From Vitis vinifera (taxonomy: Eukaryota > Streptophyta > Magnoliopsida > Vitales > Vitaceae), in contig NC_081811.1 in the NCBI RefSeq assembly GCF_030704535.1, forward strand, positions 4,939,001 to 5,003,000: a stretch of DNA of 64,000 nt, given 5' to 3'. The notes under the pieces are model-generated. The model ran no database searches, was not told where the DNA came from, and was given only the letters and a program-made list of their open reading frames with translations. Positions 45,448-56,334 of this stretch are shown piece after piece (the first letter of the stretch is position 1; each line of letters starts with the position of its first letter). The position numbers were made by a program, and so were the translations under genes.

Positions 45448-46239
45448 TCACTTCCCAGGCACAAAGTTGGTGGCATAGGCCCAGGCGTTGTTGTTCACTG
45501 GGTCGGCTAGATGGTCAGCAAGGTTCTCCAAAGGTCCTTTGCCGGTTACAATAGCCTGCACAAAGAAACCAAACATGGAGAACATGGCAAGACGCCCGTT
45601 CTTGATTTCCTTCACCTTAAGCTCAGCAAATGCCTCAGGATCATCAGCAAGTCCCAATGGGTCAAAGCTCCCACCTGGGTACAGAGGGTCAATCACCTCA
45701 CCAAGAGGTCCTCCTCCAATGCGGTACCCCTCAACAGCACCCATGAGGATAACCTGGCAAGCCCATATGGCTAAGATGCTCTGAGCATGAACTAGACCCG
45801 GGTTCCCAAGGTAGTCGAGACCACCCTCGCTGAAAATCTGAGCACCAGCCTTGAACCACACTGCCTCACCAAACTTGACTCCATTTCTGGAGAGAAGCTC
45901 AGGGAAGACACATCCCAAAGCCCCAAGCATTGCCCACCTGCAGTGAATCACCTCGAGCTCTCGGTTCTTGGCAAAGGTTTCGGGATCTGCTGATAGTCCT
46001 GCAGTGTCCCACCCATAGTCACCAGGGAACTCACCGGTAAGGTAGGATGGAGGCTCACCAGAAAATGGTCCCAGGTACTTAACACGGTCAGGGCCATACC
46101 AGGGGCTTCCAGATGGCTTCGCAAATGACTTCCTCATTGAGATTCTACCATCGCCGCGAACCTTCGATGAGAACTCTGTGCCTGGGTTCAACGGAACCAC
46201 CTTGCCTACAAATGGAGATGAGAGAGCCATGGTGGCCAT
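45448..46239 (-). CDS. LHCB1: Light-harvesting chlorophyll a/b-binding protein, LHCB1 type
   Basis: Single exon, 263 residues; ATG at 46239, with a second in-frame ATG three codons on. It has a chloroplast transit peptide to about residue 35 and then the mature LHCII protein. Chlorophyll ligands are visible in helix B ([13 protein letters not shown], Glu96 and Arg101) and helix C ([11 protein letters not shown], Glu211 and Arg216). The WYGPDR trimer motif is at 47-52, and the end [14 protein letters not shown] is typical. LHCII trimers feed excitation energy to photosystem II in thylakoids. [12 protein letters not shown] and GSFDPLGLA favour LHCB1 over LHCB2 or LHCB3. The mature N-terminus reads [10 protein letters not shown], where Arabidopsis-type LHCB1 has RKTVAKPKG.., so the threonine phosphorylated during state transitions is a serine here. 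Helix B has Cys100 where Ser is usual. Confidence 0.96.
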   Translation of the reverse strand: MATMALSSPFVGKVVPLNPGTEFSSKVRGDGRISMRKSFAKPSGSPWYGPDRVKYLGPFSGEPPSYLTGEFPGDYGWDTAGLSADPETFAKNRELEVIHCRWAMLGALGCVFPELLSRNGVKFGEAVWFKAGAQIFSEGGLDYLGNPGLVHAQSILAIWACQVILMGAVEGYRIGGGPLGEVIDPLYPGGSFDPLGLADDPEAFAELKVKEIKNGRLAMFSMFGFFVQAIVTGKGPLENLADHLADPVNNNAWAYATNFVPGK

Positions 46240-46310
46240 GTGATATGCCTGGTGCTGGGTGCTGATGATCCTAGTGATTGATTTGTTGAGTTTGGGATTT
46301 CAAGAGTTTT

Positions 46311-46560
46311 CTTATATAAGGGTCTGGTGAGGTCCACAATCCTATCCCGTAGATCTTCACCCTTGTCCTCATTGGTCCATGAGGTGCTTGCATGGATTCA
46401 AAAATCCAACTCATCCTCCCGGCCAATCAATGAAGGTTATAATAGATTTTCTTCAAATTATTGTGAGATTATCCACAACCTAAAGTCAGTTACCTCTTGT
46501 GGGCTCCCATTGGAGTTCAGAATTTTATATCCTATGACCGGTTGCTATCTACTTCTTATC
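46311..46560 (-). promoter_or_regulatory. LHCB1 promoter
   Basis: On the minus strand a TATA box CTTATATAAG (46311-46320) lies about 72 bp before the ATG. Further up are GGATAGGATTGTGG (46334-46347), CCAATGAGGACAAGG (around 46361-46375) and an I-box GATAAG (46555-46560). This CCAAT plus GATA-type cluster with a proximal TATA matches known light-responsive CAB promoters. Confidence 0.7.
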
Positions 46561-49285
46561 AAGACCAGTTTTATCAGGTTATGATATTCTATCACCAGGC
46601 TAAAAATTTCACTTCCACATGAAAACGTTGGAAACTTCTATAGTATGATGTTGAAATGCAAAAGTTATAACTTAGATGAAAAAATTTTATGACCAAGGTA
46701 CAAGGTAGAGCAGAAGTTGGTGAGGCTGGCTTGATTGAGACCTGGCATTTGGGTGGGCTTGGACTTAATTGGGTTGAGGCAATTTTTACCCTATCATATA
46801 GAGTACTATAAGATTAAGCATAATTCTACGTGTCTACCAAAGATGGTAATCCAAAGGTTCCAAACAATTCATGGAGGTATAGGTTCCACCTAAGAAAAGG
46901 GAATCCCAAAATAGTATATGGCCGAGATATGGACACCACTCGAAAAAAGAGAATCTGGAAATAGTAAATAGCAAGTGAAGATGCAAACACGACTTGACAA
47001 GGGGAACCCAAGAATATCTTATAGTAAGCAGGGGTACAAGCACTACTTGAGAAAGGAAAGCATACGGCAAATCAAGATGCAAAAAGAAGCAAAGATAGTC
47101 CAAGCTAAAGAAAGTTATGTTAAACTCTAAATCTGAATTCAAGAGACCAACACCAACTCTAAAAAGGAGGTCGTACACAAGCATTGACTTGGTAATAATT
47201 CATAGAACTTAAACCTTTGAAAAAAAAAAACAAATAGTCTTTCATTTAAATTAAGAGAATGTATGTTCTGATAAAAAAAATATATACTTGTTACAATTAA
47301 TAAAAATAATAAATTTGATAATTGAAAAAATAATTATAACGTTTTATTAAGAAACAAATTAAAAACTTCCAATATATTCCAAATCTCTTTTAAGTATTAT
47401 TTTCAATTAAGGAATAATATTTCAAAAGAAAAAAAATTACCTAATAGGTTTCAAAAATCTCCTCAAATGGTAAATTTAATTAAGGAATAACATCTTTAAA
47501 GAAAAAAAAAACTATACAAATAAGGATCTTTGGATGCTCCCAAGACAAATCACAAGAAAATCTCAAGTTTCAGACTTTAAGCTATTCAAACTCTCAACCT
47601 TTCAAGCCAAGCCGAGATTCAAATCAAGTCAAGGTCTAAGTTATGAGAAGACTCAAAACTAGATTAAGTCAAAATTCAAATTAAGCTCAAACATTTCGAT
47701 ATCAAACTTCTACAAGGATTAAATTAACAACTATAAACATGATTTTTCTTAAAGAGAAATTTGTACACATATTTACCTAAAAATATATTTCCCAAAAATA
47801 ACATGTAATAGATCATACCAACAACATCCCTTGAAGAGATTAAAAATCAATCCACACTTCTAAGCACAAAAAATATACAAAGAAAAGAGAAGTCATCCTT
47901 CATTATCTCCCAACTCTTTTGTTAGAGATGTTTTTTCCCCCTTAATAATGTAACCCGAAATGCTACTTAAAGTTATCTTCAATAGATTGGCAGAATGGTT
48001 GTAGGATGAATGTGACAAACGATGGATGAATTAAAAATATCCCATACAAAACGTTTTGAATGTCCATTATCTTATAATAATATCATGATGTATATGATTT
48101 GAGTTGTTTTTTCCTTCTCAATATAACATCTATAGTAGTGTGAGTCACAACACTCCCCATGCCCATGTTGGCATGTTCCATGTTGATTAAATAAATATTT
48201 CATATATTATTCCTAATATATTACATGTTTAATAATTAGGTAATATTTAAGTTTATATTTTTTATATGATTATTATTTGTATCGGATTTAATTTACCTAT
48301 ATAGTAAAATATTTATATTTTGACATAATTCAAACATGACCCATCAACACAAATTATTATCATTAATTTTAATGTAACATTTATATTTTGATTATATAAG
48401 AAATATTTTAAAATATTTGAAGTAATAATATTTATTTATATATTTAAAATAACAAATAAGTTATATTTGGTTTTAAAAATCAATTACGCATCAATTTAAT
48501 CCTTAGATTTTTATTTATTTTTTAAGATATGACAATCACATCTACTATGTCTATTAATTTAATTCAAATGTCTTGAACGATAACCATACTCCACAATTGC
48601 CATGTTTTATTTTCCATGTTGGGTTTGTGTTCCGAGTCTGTCTACCAACCAATCCATCCATCTTGAGAAATGGAGTGTGTGAGAAGTCCACTAGGAGCAA
48701 GAACCAGACAGGGCACTGCACCAACCTTCTGGGAGTTCCCCAGAAAACACACATCCGTGACCTGTCATTGGGAAGTGGGAACCCCACCTATCAAATCCCA
48801 ACTGCCGCACTACTTCCCCTCAGTTGTTGCCACGTCCATTTGGGCTTAGCCTCAGCCTCTTAGCCTTCAACTCAGTGCCGCTGGTGGCTCGGTGTGTTCG
48901 GTCATCATTCACCAACCCCCAACTCCAACTCTACGAACCACGATTTTCTCAGACAGGAGTTGGTGAGGTGGAGGACTTTTCAGGTCAGTTAGGTATTAAG
49001 TTTTACCCTACGCTTCTAAGTCTTCTGGTTGTTTGACCAATTTTGGTTGGGAGTCGAAGTAAAGCTGCACTCTCTAAAAAAAATTCATTTTGATGAACTT
49101 AAAAATAATAATTATATAAATATGCACTTTAATAATAACTATTATAAATTTAGAAAGTTTTTGTGAGCTTTTTTCTTTCATGACTCATTATTATTATTTT
49201 TAAATATGCTAGTTATATATTTTATAAAATCTTCTTAATTTCATTTTTTTCATCGTCTAAGATCATATTTTATGAATTATTTTTG
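46561..49285. other. Intergenic spacer
   Basis: 2.7 kb upstream of LHCB1 with no supported gene. 46800-47200 is moderately complex but has no open frame with recognisable features. 47220-48560 is AT-rich. 48560-49040 is GC-richer and resembles an orphan promoter-like block rather than coding DNA. Confidence 0.5.
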
Positions 49286-49289
49286 TAGA

Positions 49290-49790
49290 ACCTCAGTCGC
49301 TATCAACTCTCCTAAAAGCAATTGTTGTTAGAAAAGGCGCATACCCTAATCTTATACTACATTCATCAAAGCGCCCACGGCGAACACAATAGGAGTTGAT
49401 GGACTCGACCAACCTTCCGATCTGCCAACAATCTCTCCAAACCCCCCCCCTCCAGCGACACCCCTGGGGTAGCATTCATCCAAGCGCCCACGGCGAACAC
49501 AAGGGGAGTTAATGGACTCGACCAACCCTCCGATCTACCAACAATCTCTCCCCTCCACCCCCAGCGACACCCTTGGGGTAGGAAAGACGCATACCCTAAC
49601 CTTATACTGTATTCATCCAAGCGCCCACGGCGAACACAAGAGGAGTTGATGGACGCGACCAACCCTCCGATCTGCTAACAATTTCCCCCCAAACGATACC
49701 CCTGAGGTTCGAACCCGTAATCTCGACTCTGATACCACTTATAGGATGTCAAGCACTACCAACTCTCCTAAAAGCAACGCTGAGGTCTTA
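49290..49790 (-). mobile_element. TRIM-like LTR element (fossil) with internal tandem repeats
   Basis: Both ends carry 'aactctcctaaaagcaa' blocks: left 'cgctatcaactctcctaaaa', right 'cactaccaactctcctaaaa'. On the minus strand the right copy is followed by TGGTATCAGAGTC (about 49727-49739), a tRNA-Met-type primer site. This orients the element. Between the ends lie three tandem units (next entry). No protein-coding internal region; about 0.5 kb in total. Confidence 0.6.
49361..49680. repeat. Three tandem units of about 105-140 bp
   Basis: Units begin at about 49361, 49474 and 49611 with 'attcatc.aagcgcccacgg' and share 'gagtt.atggac.cgaccaac' and 'ccgatct.c.aacaat'. Units 2 and 3 differ by a 'gcataccctaaccttatact' piece present before units 1 and 3. 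They form the interior of the TRIM-like element. Confidence 0.8.
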
Positions 49791-50699
49791 CAATTTTTTT
49801 TCAAAATACATACACTTTGAAAATAAAATGGTCAAACTTCTTAAAAATGTAATATTTTTTAAATAGTGTATGTTTATATCATTCTCCCGATACAATAAGT
49901 GAATAACACCAGGCATGATTGTACTAAAATTATTAACACCCTTCATGAAAACCATTTCATATTTTTAAAAATTAAAATTAAAATATTTTCTAACTTCAAA
50001 AAAATATTTAATAATTTTTTTATAGGAAGCTCTTTTTAAAAATTTGTTTTAATAACTTTTGTTTTTAAAATAAATTTAATTTATTTTTAGTCATTTTAAA
50101 ACTTTTTTTTTAAAATATTATCAAACAAATCCTGAATTTCTATTATAAAAGTCATGAAAAATTATTTAAAAAATTACTATTTTTAAATTCATGAACTATT
50201 GAATCTTCACCCATACAAGAAAAGAAATATGACACTTTCTTTGAACCTATTCTCCAAAATTTCTCTTTGATCGGAACTCATATCACTTGTCTCCATCTTT
50301 ATTATTTTTGGCACCACCTTTAGTGTTATTATTGCTTATTGATATCTTCATATCTTGAATGGTTGAGACCAACTTTGAAGTGGTGATGTTGCTTCAAAGA
50401 TAAGAGAACAAAAGGCTCATGTTGATAACTTCATTCTGCCGTGCTCAAGTGGCTTCATATTTTGTCATCTGAATAAAAAATAATTTTTGTAAAAATAAAT
50501 AAAAATGAAAAACTATTTAATTAAAATAAATTTCAAAATTTACTTCCTTAATAATTTTTTTTTCAACCATTTTGTTCAAACATTTTTCTTTTTTACTTAT
50601 TTTTAAGTTTTGACCAGGACAAAATATGAATTAGTGCTTATACTACATTATTTTAATTAAAAAAGATTATTAAATTAAGTTAACTTCTTTCCATTTGCT
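49791..50699. other. AT-rich spacer
   Basis: No gene or structured repeat seen; AT-rich sequence with homopolymer A and T runs. Confidence 0.5.
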
Positions 50700-51170
50700 G
50701 GATTTTGTAGATATTTAATAAAACTTAATACTTATAACTTAATAATTTAAATTGATCTTAAATTAAATTGTTTTTAAGTTATTAATTTAAAACTTATTAC
50801 TTATTTTTACTTTTAATTACGTTTGATAAAATTAATTTAAAATTTATTTTAAGTTATTAAATTGACATATTTATACTCATTAGTTATAATTAATATTTAT
50901 TATTAAAAATATTTAATTAATATTTATTTTCATAAAAGATGAGTAATGAATGTGAAGTTATAGTTGTAAAATATATTTTTATTATATTTTAATAAATAAG
51001 ATAATATATATATGTGTGTGTGTGATTAATAATAAGTTAATTATTTTGACTTAATACTTAAAGTCATTTTTAATTTTAAGTTATAATATTAAGATATTTT
51101 ACCAAATATACTCAATAACTTAAATTATTAAGTTATTAAATTACTTTTAAGTCATTAAGTTGATTTACCA
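50700..51170. repeat. AT-rich MITE-like repeat, copy C
   Basis: The left end is 'tttaataaaacttaatactt' and the right end 'ttaagttgatttaccaaaca'; these are rough inverted complements. The middle has 'gtttgataaaattaatttaa' and 'aagttattaaattgacatat', matching copies A (3240-3720) and B (10015-10460) in order. A TA/TG microsatellite (51002-51022) lies inside. Confidence 0.6.
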
Positions 51171-51256
51171 AACATCCTTCTTTAATTTAACTTTTACCTT
51201 TCTATATCCATGTGAAATGAAAATGTAAATGAAGTATAATCTATTAAAAATTATTT

Positions 51257-52185
51257 AGGGTTTAATACACTTTATCCTCTCAACCTATCTCATGTTTTGC
51301 ACATTGCCCCTTTAGGTTTAAATCGAACACATTGCACCTTAAGCTTCTTAAATTGCAGCATTTTGCCTTTTCACGGGGTTAGTTTAGGCCGTGATTGATC
51401 GATAAAGGGTAGATTTTTAAATTCCTAAATCCAATAAGTCTCTCACCCCTAACCCTGTTTGGCCGAGAAAATGTAAAAACAAAACAAATCAAAGTTTTTA
51501 AATTGTATATCCATCAATGTTACTACAATTAGTTAACATAGTTGAGTTGAGTAGAGATTTCAATTTCCTTACAAAAACCATATCAAAGAAAACCCACAAT
51601 AACTTAAAATTCCAATCTTTCCTCTTTTCCTTCACTTTCTTAACAACCAAACAACAAGAACATGTAAAGTCAAACCACCAAAATCCCACCTTTCACCAAG
51701 CATTGCACATACAAACAATTTCACCCAAATGTGCACCATTCAAAATCAATCCAGTAACCAAAAACCAAAAAAAAAAAAAATCATTCCAATAATCACACAA
51801 AAAATTGTCTATTTGCATACCCCCAAATTTCAAAACTCCAAGCTCCCTTAGCTCCTTCTTCAGAGGCGAAAGATCTATAATGCATAAGAAAAGAATCTAT
51901 GATTAGGGTTTGAAAATTGGAGTAAGAAGGAGGAGAAGATAGTAAGAAGACAAAGACAAAATGCTAAAATTGTTGACCACCTTTTGATTTGAGAATTTAC
52001 AAAATCTACCTTTCATTAGTTAGTCACATGCAACACGTGATATTTTCGTTTACTTAAACTAATACCGTCCAACAAAAAAAGTAAAGTATTGTAATTTAAA
52101 AAGTTTGAGGTGTAATGTGTTGGATATTAAACCTAAAAGGGTAATGCGCAAAATCGATTACTTAATATGGGTTTAATTTCCAAAT
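51257..52185. mobile_element. TIR element of about 930 bp
   Basis: Long imperfect inverted repeats. Left: 'ttttgcacattgcccctttag', 'gaacacattgcacctt' and 'cttaaattgcagcattttgc' (51295-51370). Right: the same blocks on the reverse strand at 52085-52165. Flanks 'aaattattt' and 'aaattaattt' could be a 9-10 bp duplication, as for Mutator-like elements. No transposase frame. The C/A-rich interior (51590-51800) resembles transcribed plant DNA and may be captured. Confidence 0.65.
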
Positions 52186-52628
52186 TAATTTTGACACTTT
52201 AAAAGCTAAAACGAAAACAATTTTGGGTAATTGTGCGTAAGTGGAGCCAAGATGACGTACCTCAGTCTCACAACTTCAAGCGAGCCAAGCCGACGCCATC
52301 AGCCATCAGCCATCAGCAATTAAGCCGATAACCGGCGAGAGTTGGTGAGTAACCGCCTATTGCCTGTAACATCTACTCCCGTAATAATTATTAAATTAAA
52401 ATCACGAAGAAGTCATGCAATTACAAGACCCTAAAAGTAAAACACACACCCGAACAAAGCGGTGTCGTTTTCACTTACCAACCTTCACCAATCCCAGATT
52501 ATGAATATCTGACATCCAACGGTAACAAACCCTCACGAAACTCATCACCAACCGTCGGATCAAGATTCCACGCAAAAACCCACAGAATCCCACTTCTCAG
52601 CCGGTACCCGGTCTCCAGATCCATTCAT

Positions 52629-54432
52629 CTATAAATAGTGGTGCAAAGTCCTGAGTAGTTGAACTCTCCATCCGTCAACAGAGCAAAGCTTGAGATCTGC
52701 TCTCGCACTACTTCTCTTTATCTCAGGTATTCTTTCTCTCCGCATCATCTTCTTCTTCTTGTTTTGGAGTTCGTTTGTGTGGTGATGCTGCAGAAAACAA
52801 TGTGTTTTTGTTTTCAAAAACGCTCTCGGAGTTGTTTTCTGTTGTGTGATCGACTAGATCTGGTTGTTGTCAGCATTTATTTGCTTCCTGTTTTGCGTTT
52901 CTGGAGTGATACTTCGTTTCTGAGTGAGTTTGATTGAAACAGTGGTAGATCTGGTTTATTTTCAGTAAGAGTTTTGAAATTTGGAGATCTGGAAGTTTGT
53001 GAGTTGTGATTTTGGATGTTTACACATTAATGCTGTTGAGTACCGTATAATAAATGAATTATCTTAATTTCTTGAAAGGATTGCGTAAAATGGGTTTCAT
53101 AGAGTGCTTTTGCAGAACTTGTAAGCAAGGACACTGAGATTTTGAGCTGACTGCAATGTCTAAGCAATTGTTAAGTGAGTTTTTGAGATGTAGTATTTGT
53201 CTGATATCTCACACATTTTCGGAGTGTTTTTCTGTGTAAAGCTGTTAATGTTTCTCCTTGTCTGTTTCGTTCTTCAACTTGATTTTGACGCCTTAGTCTC
53301 TCAGATCTGATGGTATTTTGGAATGTTGTGTTGGCTAGTTTACGGTAATTTAGAGAAATCTCTGTTCTCACAGGATGGACTTATAGAATGAACCGTATTG
53401 GGAAACAAATGGTAGGACGTGGTATAATGCCTGTAGGGAAGTCTTTTGTAAACAAAGAATGATTGGTTTTTTGGATTGATCGTCAAGAGCATGGATGGTA
53501 ATTTTTCGAAAAATCGGCCGATTTAATAGTCGTGTCTATTCACGAGGTTCCGGATGGTATGGCGTTGCCCTTCCAAAAGCTTATTTGGGGAATGCATTAT
53601 TTTTCATAATCTTAATAGTGCTCCATCTCTATAGCTATTCTCTTCTCTTCGAAGGATTTCTTTTAGTAGTGTCCATTTCTATTTTGCTTATACTTTAAGG
53701 TCAGGAATTGTTCGACAATTAATTCAGGGGTGGATATGCTGTTGTACCCCAGTTGTGGAGATTTCAACTGCCAGTACGAGAAGTAGTATAATGGGTGTGT
53801 AGTGTATTACTAATTACTGAAAAACGAAAATGCAGAAGGCTTTGCTTGGATCTCAGAAAAGATGTGGGTAAGGGAAGTTACTGCTAAATAAATTTTATGA
53901 GAGGAATTCTTCTTTTACCTAATTTTCATCATTTTCCGAGCATTTTTCACATTCTTTTCATAATCCAAATGTAGCATAAGAAAATCTCGCAGAAGTCTCC
54001 TAAATTTTGCCAAAAGAATAATATGTTTTTGTAGTTACAATAAATTTACTTGTTTTTCTCCAAGCTGATGGAGTTGACACTATGGTTTGTAACACGTTTT
54101 ACTGCGTTCCAGATTCCTTACAACTTTATGTCAAAACAGTAAAGAATCTGCCCTTTTTCCTCTTTAATTATTCTCCTGGGAGTAGACTTTTGTGGGTCTG
54201 ATTCTCTCTCCTGGTGAACTCTGACCCTCCATAGTAGTGAAATGATTCGACATACCATGTGTCAGTTAACCAATCATGAAGAACATACATGTTTTTTTAT
54301 TCTTTCTAGTATATTCTTATCAATAGGATTTGTTTATATTAACCTCAATAAAGCTTCTTGTCTAAGGAGTTATTGTTCATCAATTTATACTAAGGCATGC
54401 TGTTGTGCTTGTGGCCTGTGTAGCTTGAAAGA
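52629..54432 (+). promoter_or_regulatory. Core promoter, 5' UTR and 5' UTR intron of SAM synthetase
   Basis: A TATA box CTATAAATAG lies at 52629-52638, followed by a leader exon ending at 52726 (TTTATCTCAG|GTATTC). The intron, 52727-54423, is 1.7 kb and ends CCTGTGTAG|CTTGAAAGA; the ATG follows nine bases later. A first, non-coding exon with a leader intron is the usual build of plant SAM synthetase genes and often raises expression. The T-rich 5' part of the intron fits that. I see no independent gene in the intron. Confidence 0.75.
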
Positions 54433-55608
54433 ATGGAGACCTTCCTATTCACTTCTGAGTCTGTAAATGAGGGCCATCCCGACAAGTTGTGTGACCAGAT
54501 CTCTGATGCAGTGCTTGATGCTTGCCTTGCTCAGGACCCTGACAGCAAGGTTGCCTGTGAAACATGCACCAAGACCAACATGGTTATGGTGTTTGGAGAG
54601 ATTACCACCAAGGCCGATATAGACTATGAGAAGATTGTCCGTGACACATGCCGCACCATTGGATTTGTCTCTGATGATGTGGGTCTTGATGCTGATAACT
54701 GCAAAGTCCTGGTCAACATTGAGCAGCAGAGCCCTGATATTGCCCAGGGTGTTCACGGTCATCTTACCAAGCGCCCAGAGGAAATTGGTGCTGGTGACCA
54801 AGGCCACATGTTTGGTTATGCCACTGATGAGACCCCTGAACTTATGCCTCTGAGCCATGTTCTTGCTACCAAGCTTGGTGCCCGCCTCACTGAGGTTAGG
54901 AAGAATGGAACCTGTTCATGGCTGAGGCCCGATGGTAAGACTCAAGTCACTGTCGAGTACCACAATGAGAATGGTGCCATGGTTCCCCTCCGTGTGCACA
55001 CTGTTCTCATCTCCACCCAGCATGATGAGACTGTCACCAATGATGAGATTGCTGCTGATCTCAAAGAGCACGTCATCAAGCCTGTCATTCCTGAGAAGTA
55101 CCTTGATGAGAAGACCATCTTCCATCTCAACCCATCAGGCCGCTTTGTCATTGGTGGCCCTCACGGTGATGCTGGTCTCACTGGACGGAAAATCATCATT
55201 GACACTTACGGTGGCTGGGGAGCCCATGGTGGTGGTGCTTTCTCTGGCAAGGACCCTACCAAGGTGGACAGAAGTGGTGCCTACATTGTCAGGCAGGCTG
55301 CCAAGAGCATCGTAGCAAATGGGCTTGCTCGCAGATGCATTGTGCAGGTCTCTTATGCCATTGGTGTTCCTGAGCCCTTGTCTGTCTTTGTTGATTCCTA
55401 TGGAACTGGAAAGATTCCTGACAAGGAGATCCTCAAAATTGTGAAGGAGAACTTCGACTTCAGGCCAGGAATGATTGCAATTAACCTTGACCTCAAGAGG
55501 GGTGGCAATGGCAGGTTTTTGAAGACGGCTGCCTATGGGCATTTTGGAAGGGATGACCCAGACTTCACCTGGGAGGTTGTGAAGCCCCTCAAGTGGGAGA
55601 AGGCCTAA
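54433..55608 (+). CDS. SAMS: S-adenosylmethionine synthetase
   Basis: One intronless coding exon of 391 residues, full family length. The enzyme joins methionine and ATP to give S-adenosylmethionine, releasing phosphate and pyrophosphate. Seen directly: [20 protein letters not shown] at 6-25 with the metal/ATP-site His and Asp, [16 protein letters not shown] at 119-134 (methionine/ATP loop), [20 protein letters not shown] at 241-260, [16 protein letters not shown] at 266-281 (glycine-rich ATP motif) and the C-terminal DPDFTWE. It works in the cytosol, and partly in the nucleus, as a homodimer or tetramer. Its product serves methylation, ethylene and polyamine synthesis. Codon use is richer in C at third positions than its neighbours, as expected for a strongly expressed gene. 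Confidence 0.98.
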   Translation: METFLFTSESVNEGHPDKLCDQISDAVLDACLAQDPDSKVACETCTKTNMVMVFGEITTKADIDYEKIVRDTCRTIGFVSDDVGLDADNCKVLVNIEQQSPDIAQGVHGHLTKRPEEIGAGDQGHMFGYATDETPELMPLSHVLATKLGARLTEVRKNGTCSWLRPDGKTQVTVEYHNENGAMVPLRVHTVLISTQHDETVTNDEIAADLKEHVIKPVIPEKYLDEKTIFHLNPSGRFVIGGPHGDAGLTGRKIIIDTYGGWGAHGGGAFSGKDPTKVDRSGAYIVRQAAKSIVANGLARRCIVQVSYAIGVPEPLSVFVDSYGTGKIPDKEILKIVKENFDFRPGMIAINLDLKRGGNGRFLKTAAYGHFGRDDPDFTWEVVKPLKWEKA

Positions 55609-56334
55609 GCTTTTAAAGATTGATCAAACCCTGCCGTGCAATGTACTAGACTTGTTGGGAACAGATGAATAAGGAATCGCTCATGAGTCTCAAAGGTTCT
55701 CAGCTGAAAAGATTATCTCATAAGGTGTCCTTTTCTATTTGATGTGTTTCTTCCCTTTTTTTTTTTCTTTAATTTCTTTCTTGTTCTTTTCTAAATTTCA
55801 TTTTAATGGTATTTTGTTACCTTCAAATATGCCAAAAGAAATATGAGAATTTTCTCATAATTGATGGAATTGGATTGTACTAAGAAGTCTTTGATGAAGA
55901 AAATGTCAGCATGGCTGTGACACAATGTAGTAACATGGTGTTTCTTAGCAGTTTGAGTTCCTTACATCGTGTGTTTATGTAATGGGTGATTGTGGTAGAT
56001 GGTGTCTCAAATCATATATTGTTGACCTGGATCTCCAGGAGGCATGGGTTGATATCTAAGGCTCATTCCCTCGATATGATGAGATGAAATATCTTTTTTT
56101 GTGAACACTCGAAATGAAGTGATAATGTTGCTTCCTTAATAATGCTTTTATCGGGTAGCCTTTTGGAGGGGATATCAAAGCAGAGTTGCTGTTGTTTTGT
56201 TTTCACAGCCTCTTCATGCTCCTTGAGCTTACAAGGAGCATTGTACAAGATACAAGCAGGCTATGTTAACAACTCTGATTTATTTAATTGGCATGTCAGC
56301 ATGCATGTCTTCCCTTCGCCTGATTCCGGATCTC
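55609..56334. other. Convergent 3' regions of SAM synthetase and the X8 gene
   Basis: 55609-55860 is the likely SAM synthetase 3' UTR, with a T-rich run at 55758-55770. 56060-56334 is the 3' side of the minus-strand X8 gene. No further feature seen. Confidence 0.5.

Noticed and set aside
45511-45784. Plus-strand frames opposite LHCB1
   Set aside because: Antisense shadows of a strongly conserved coding exon.
48560-49040. GC-richer block with overlapping open frames on both strands
   Set aside because: Frames have no domain, codon pattern or splice sites; treated as non-coding.
53495-53698. Open frame in the SAM synthetase leader intron ending in a hydrophobic stretch
   Set aside because: Lies fully inside the 5' UTR intron and resembles no family I know; likely chance in T-rich intron DNA.
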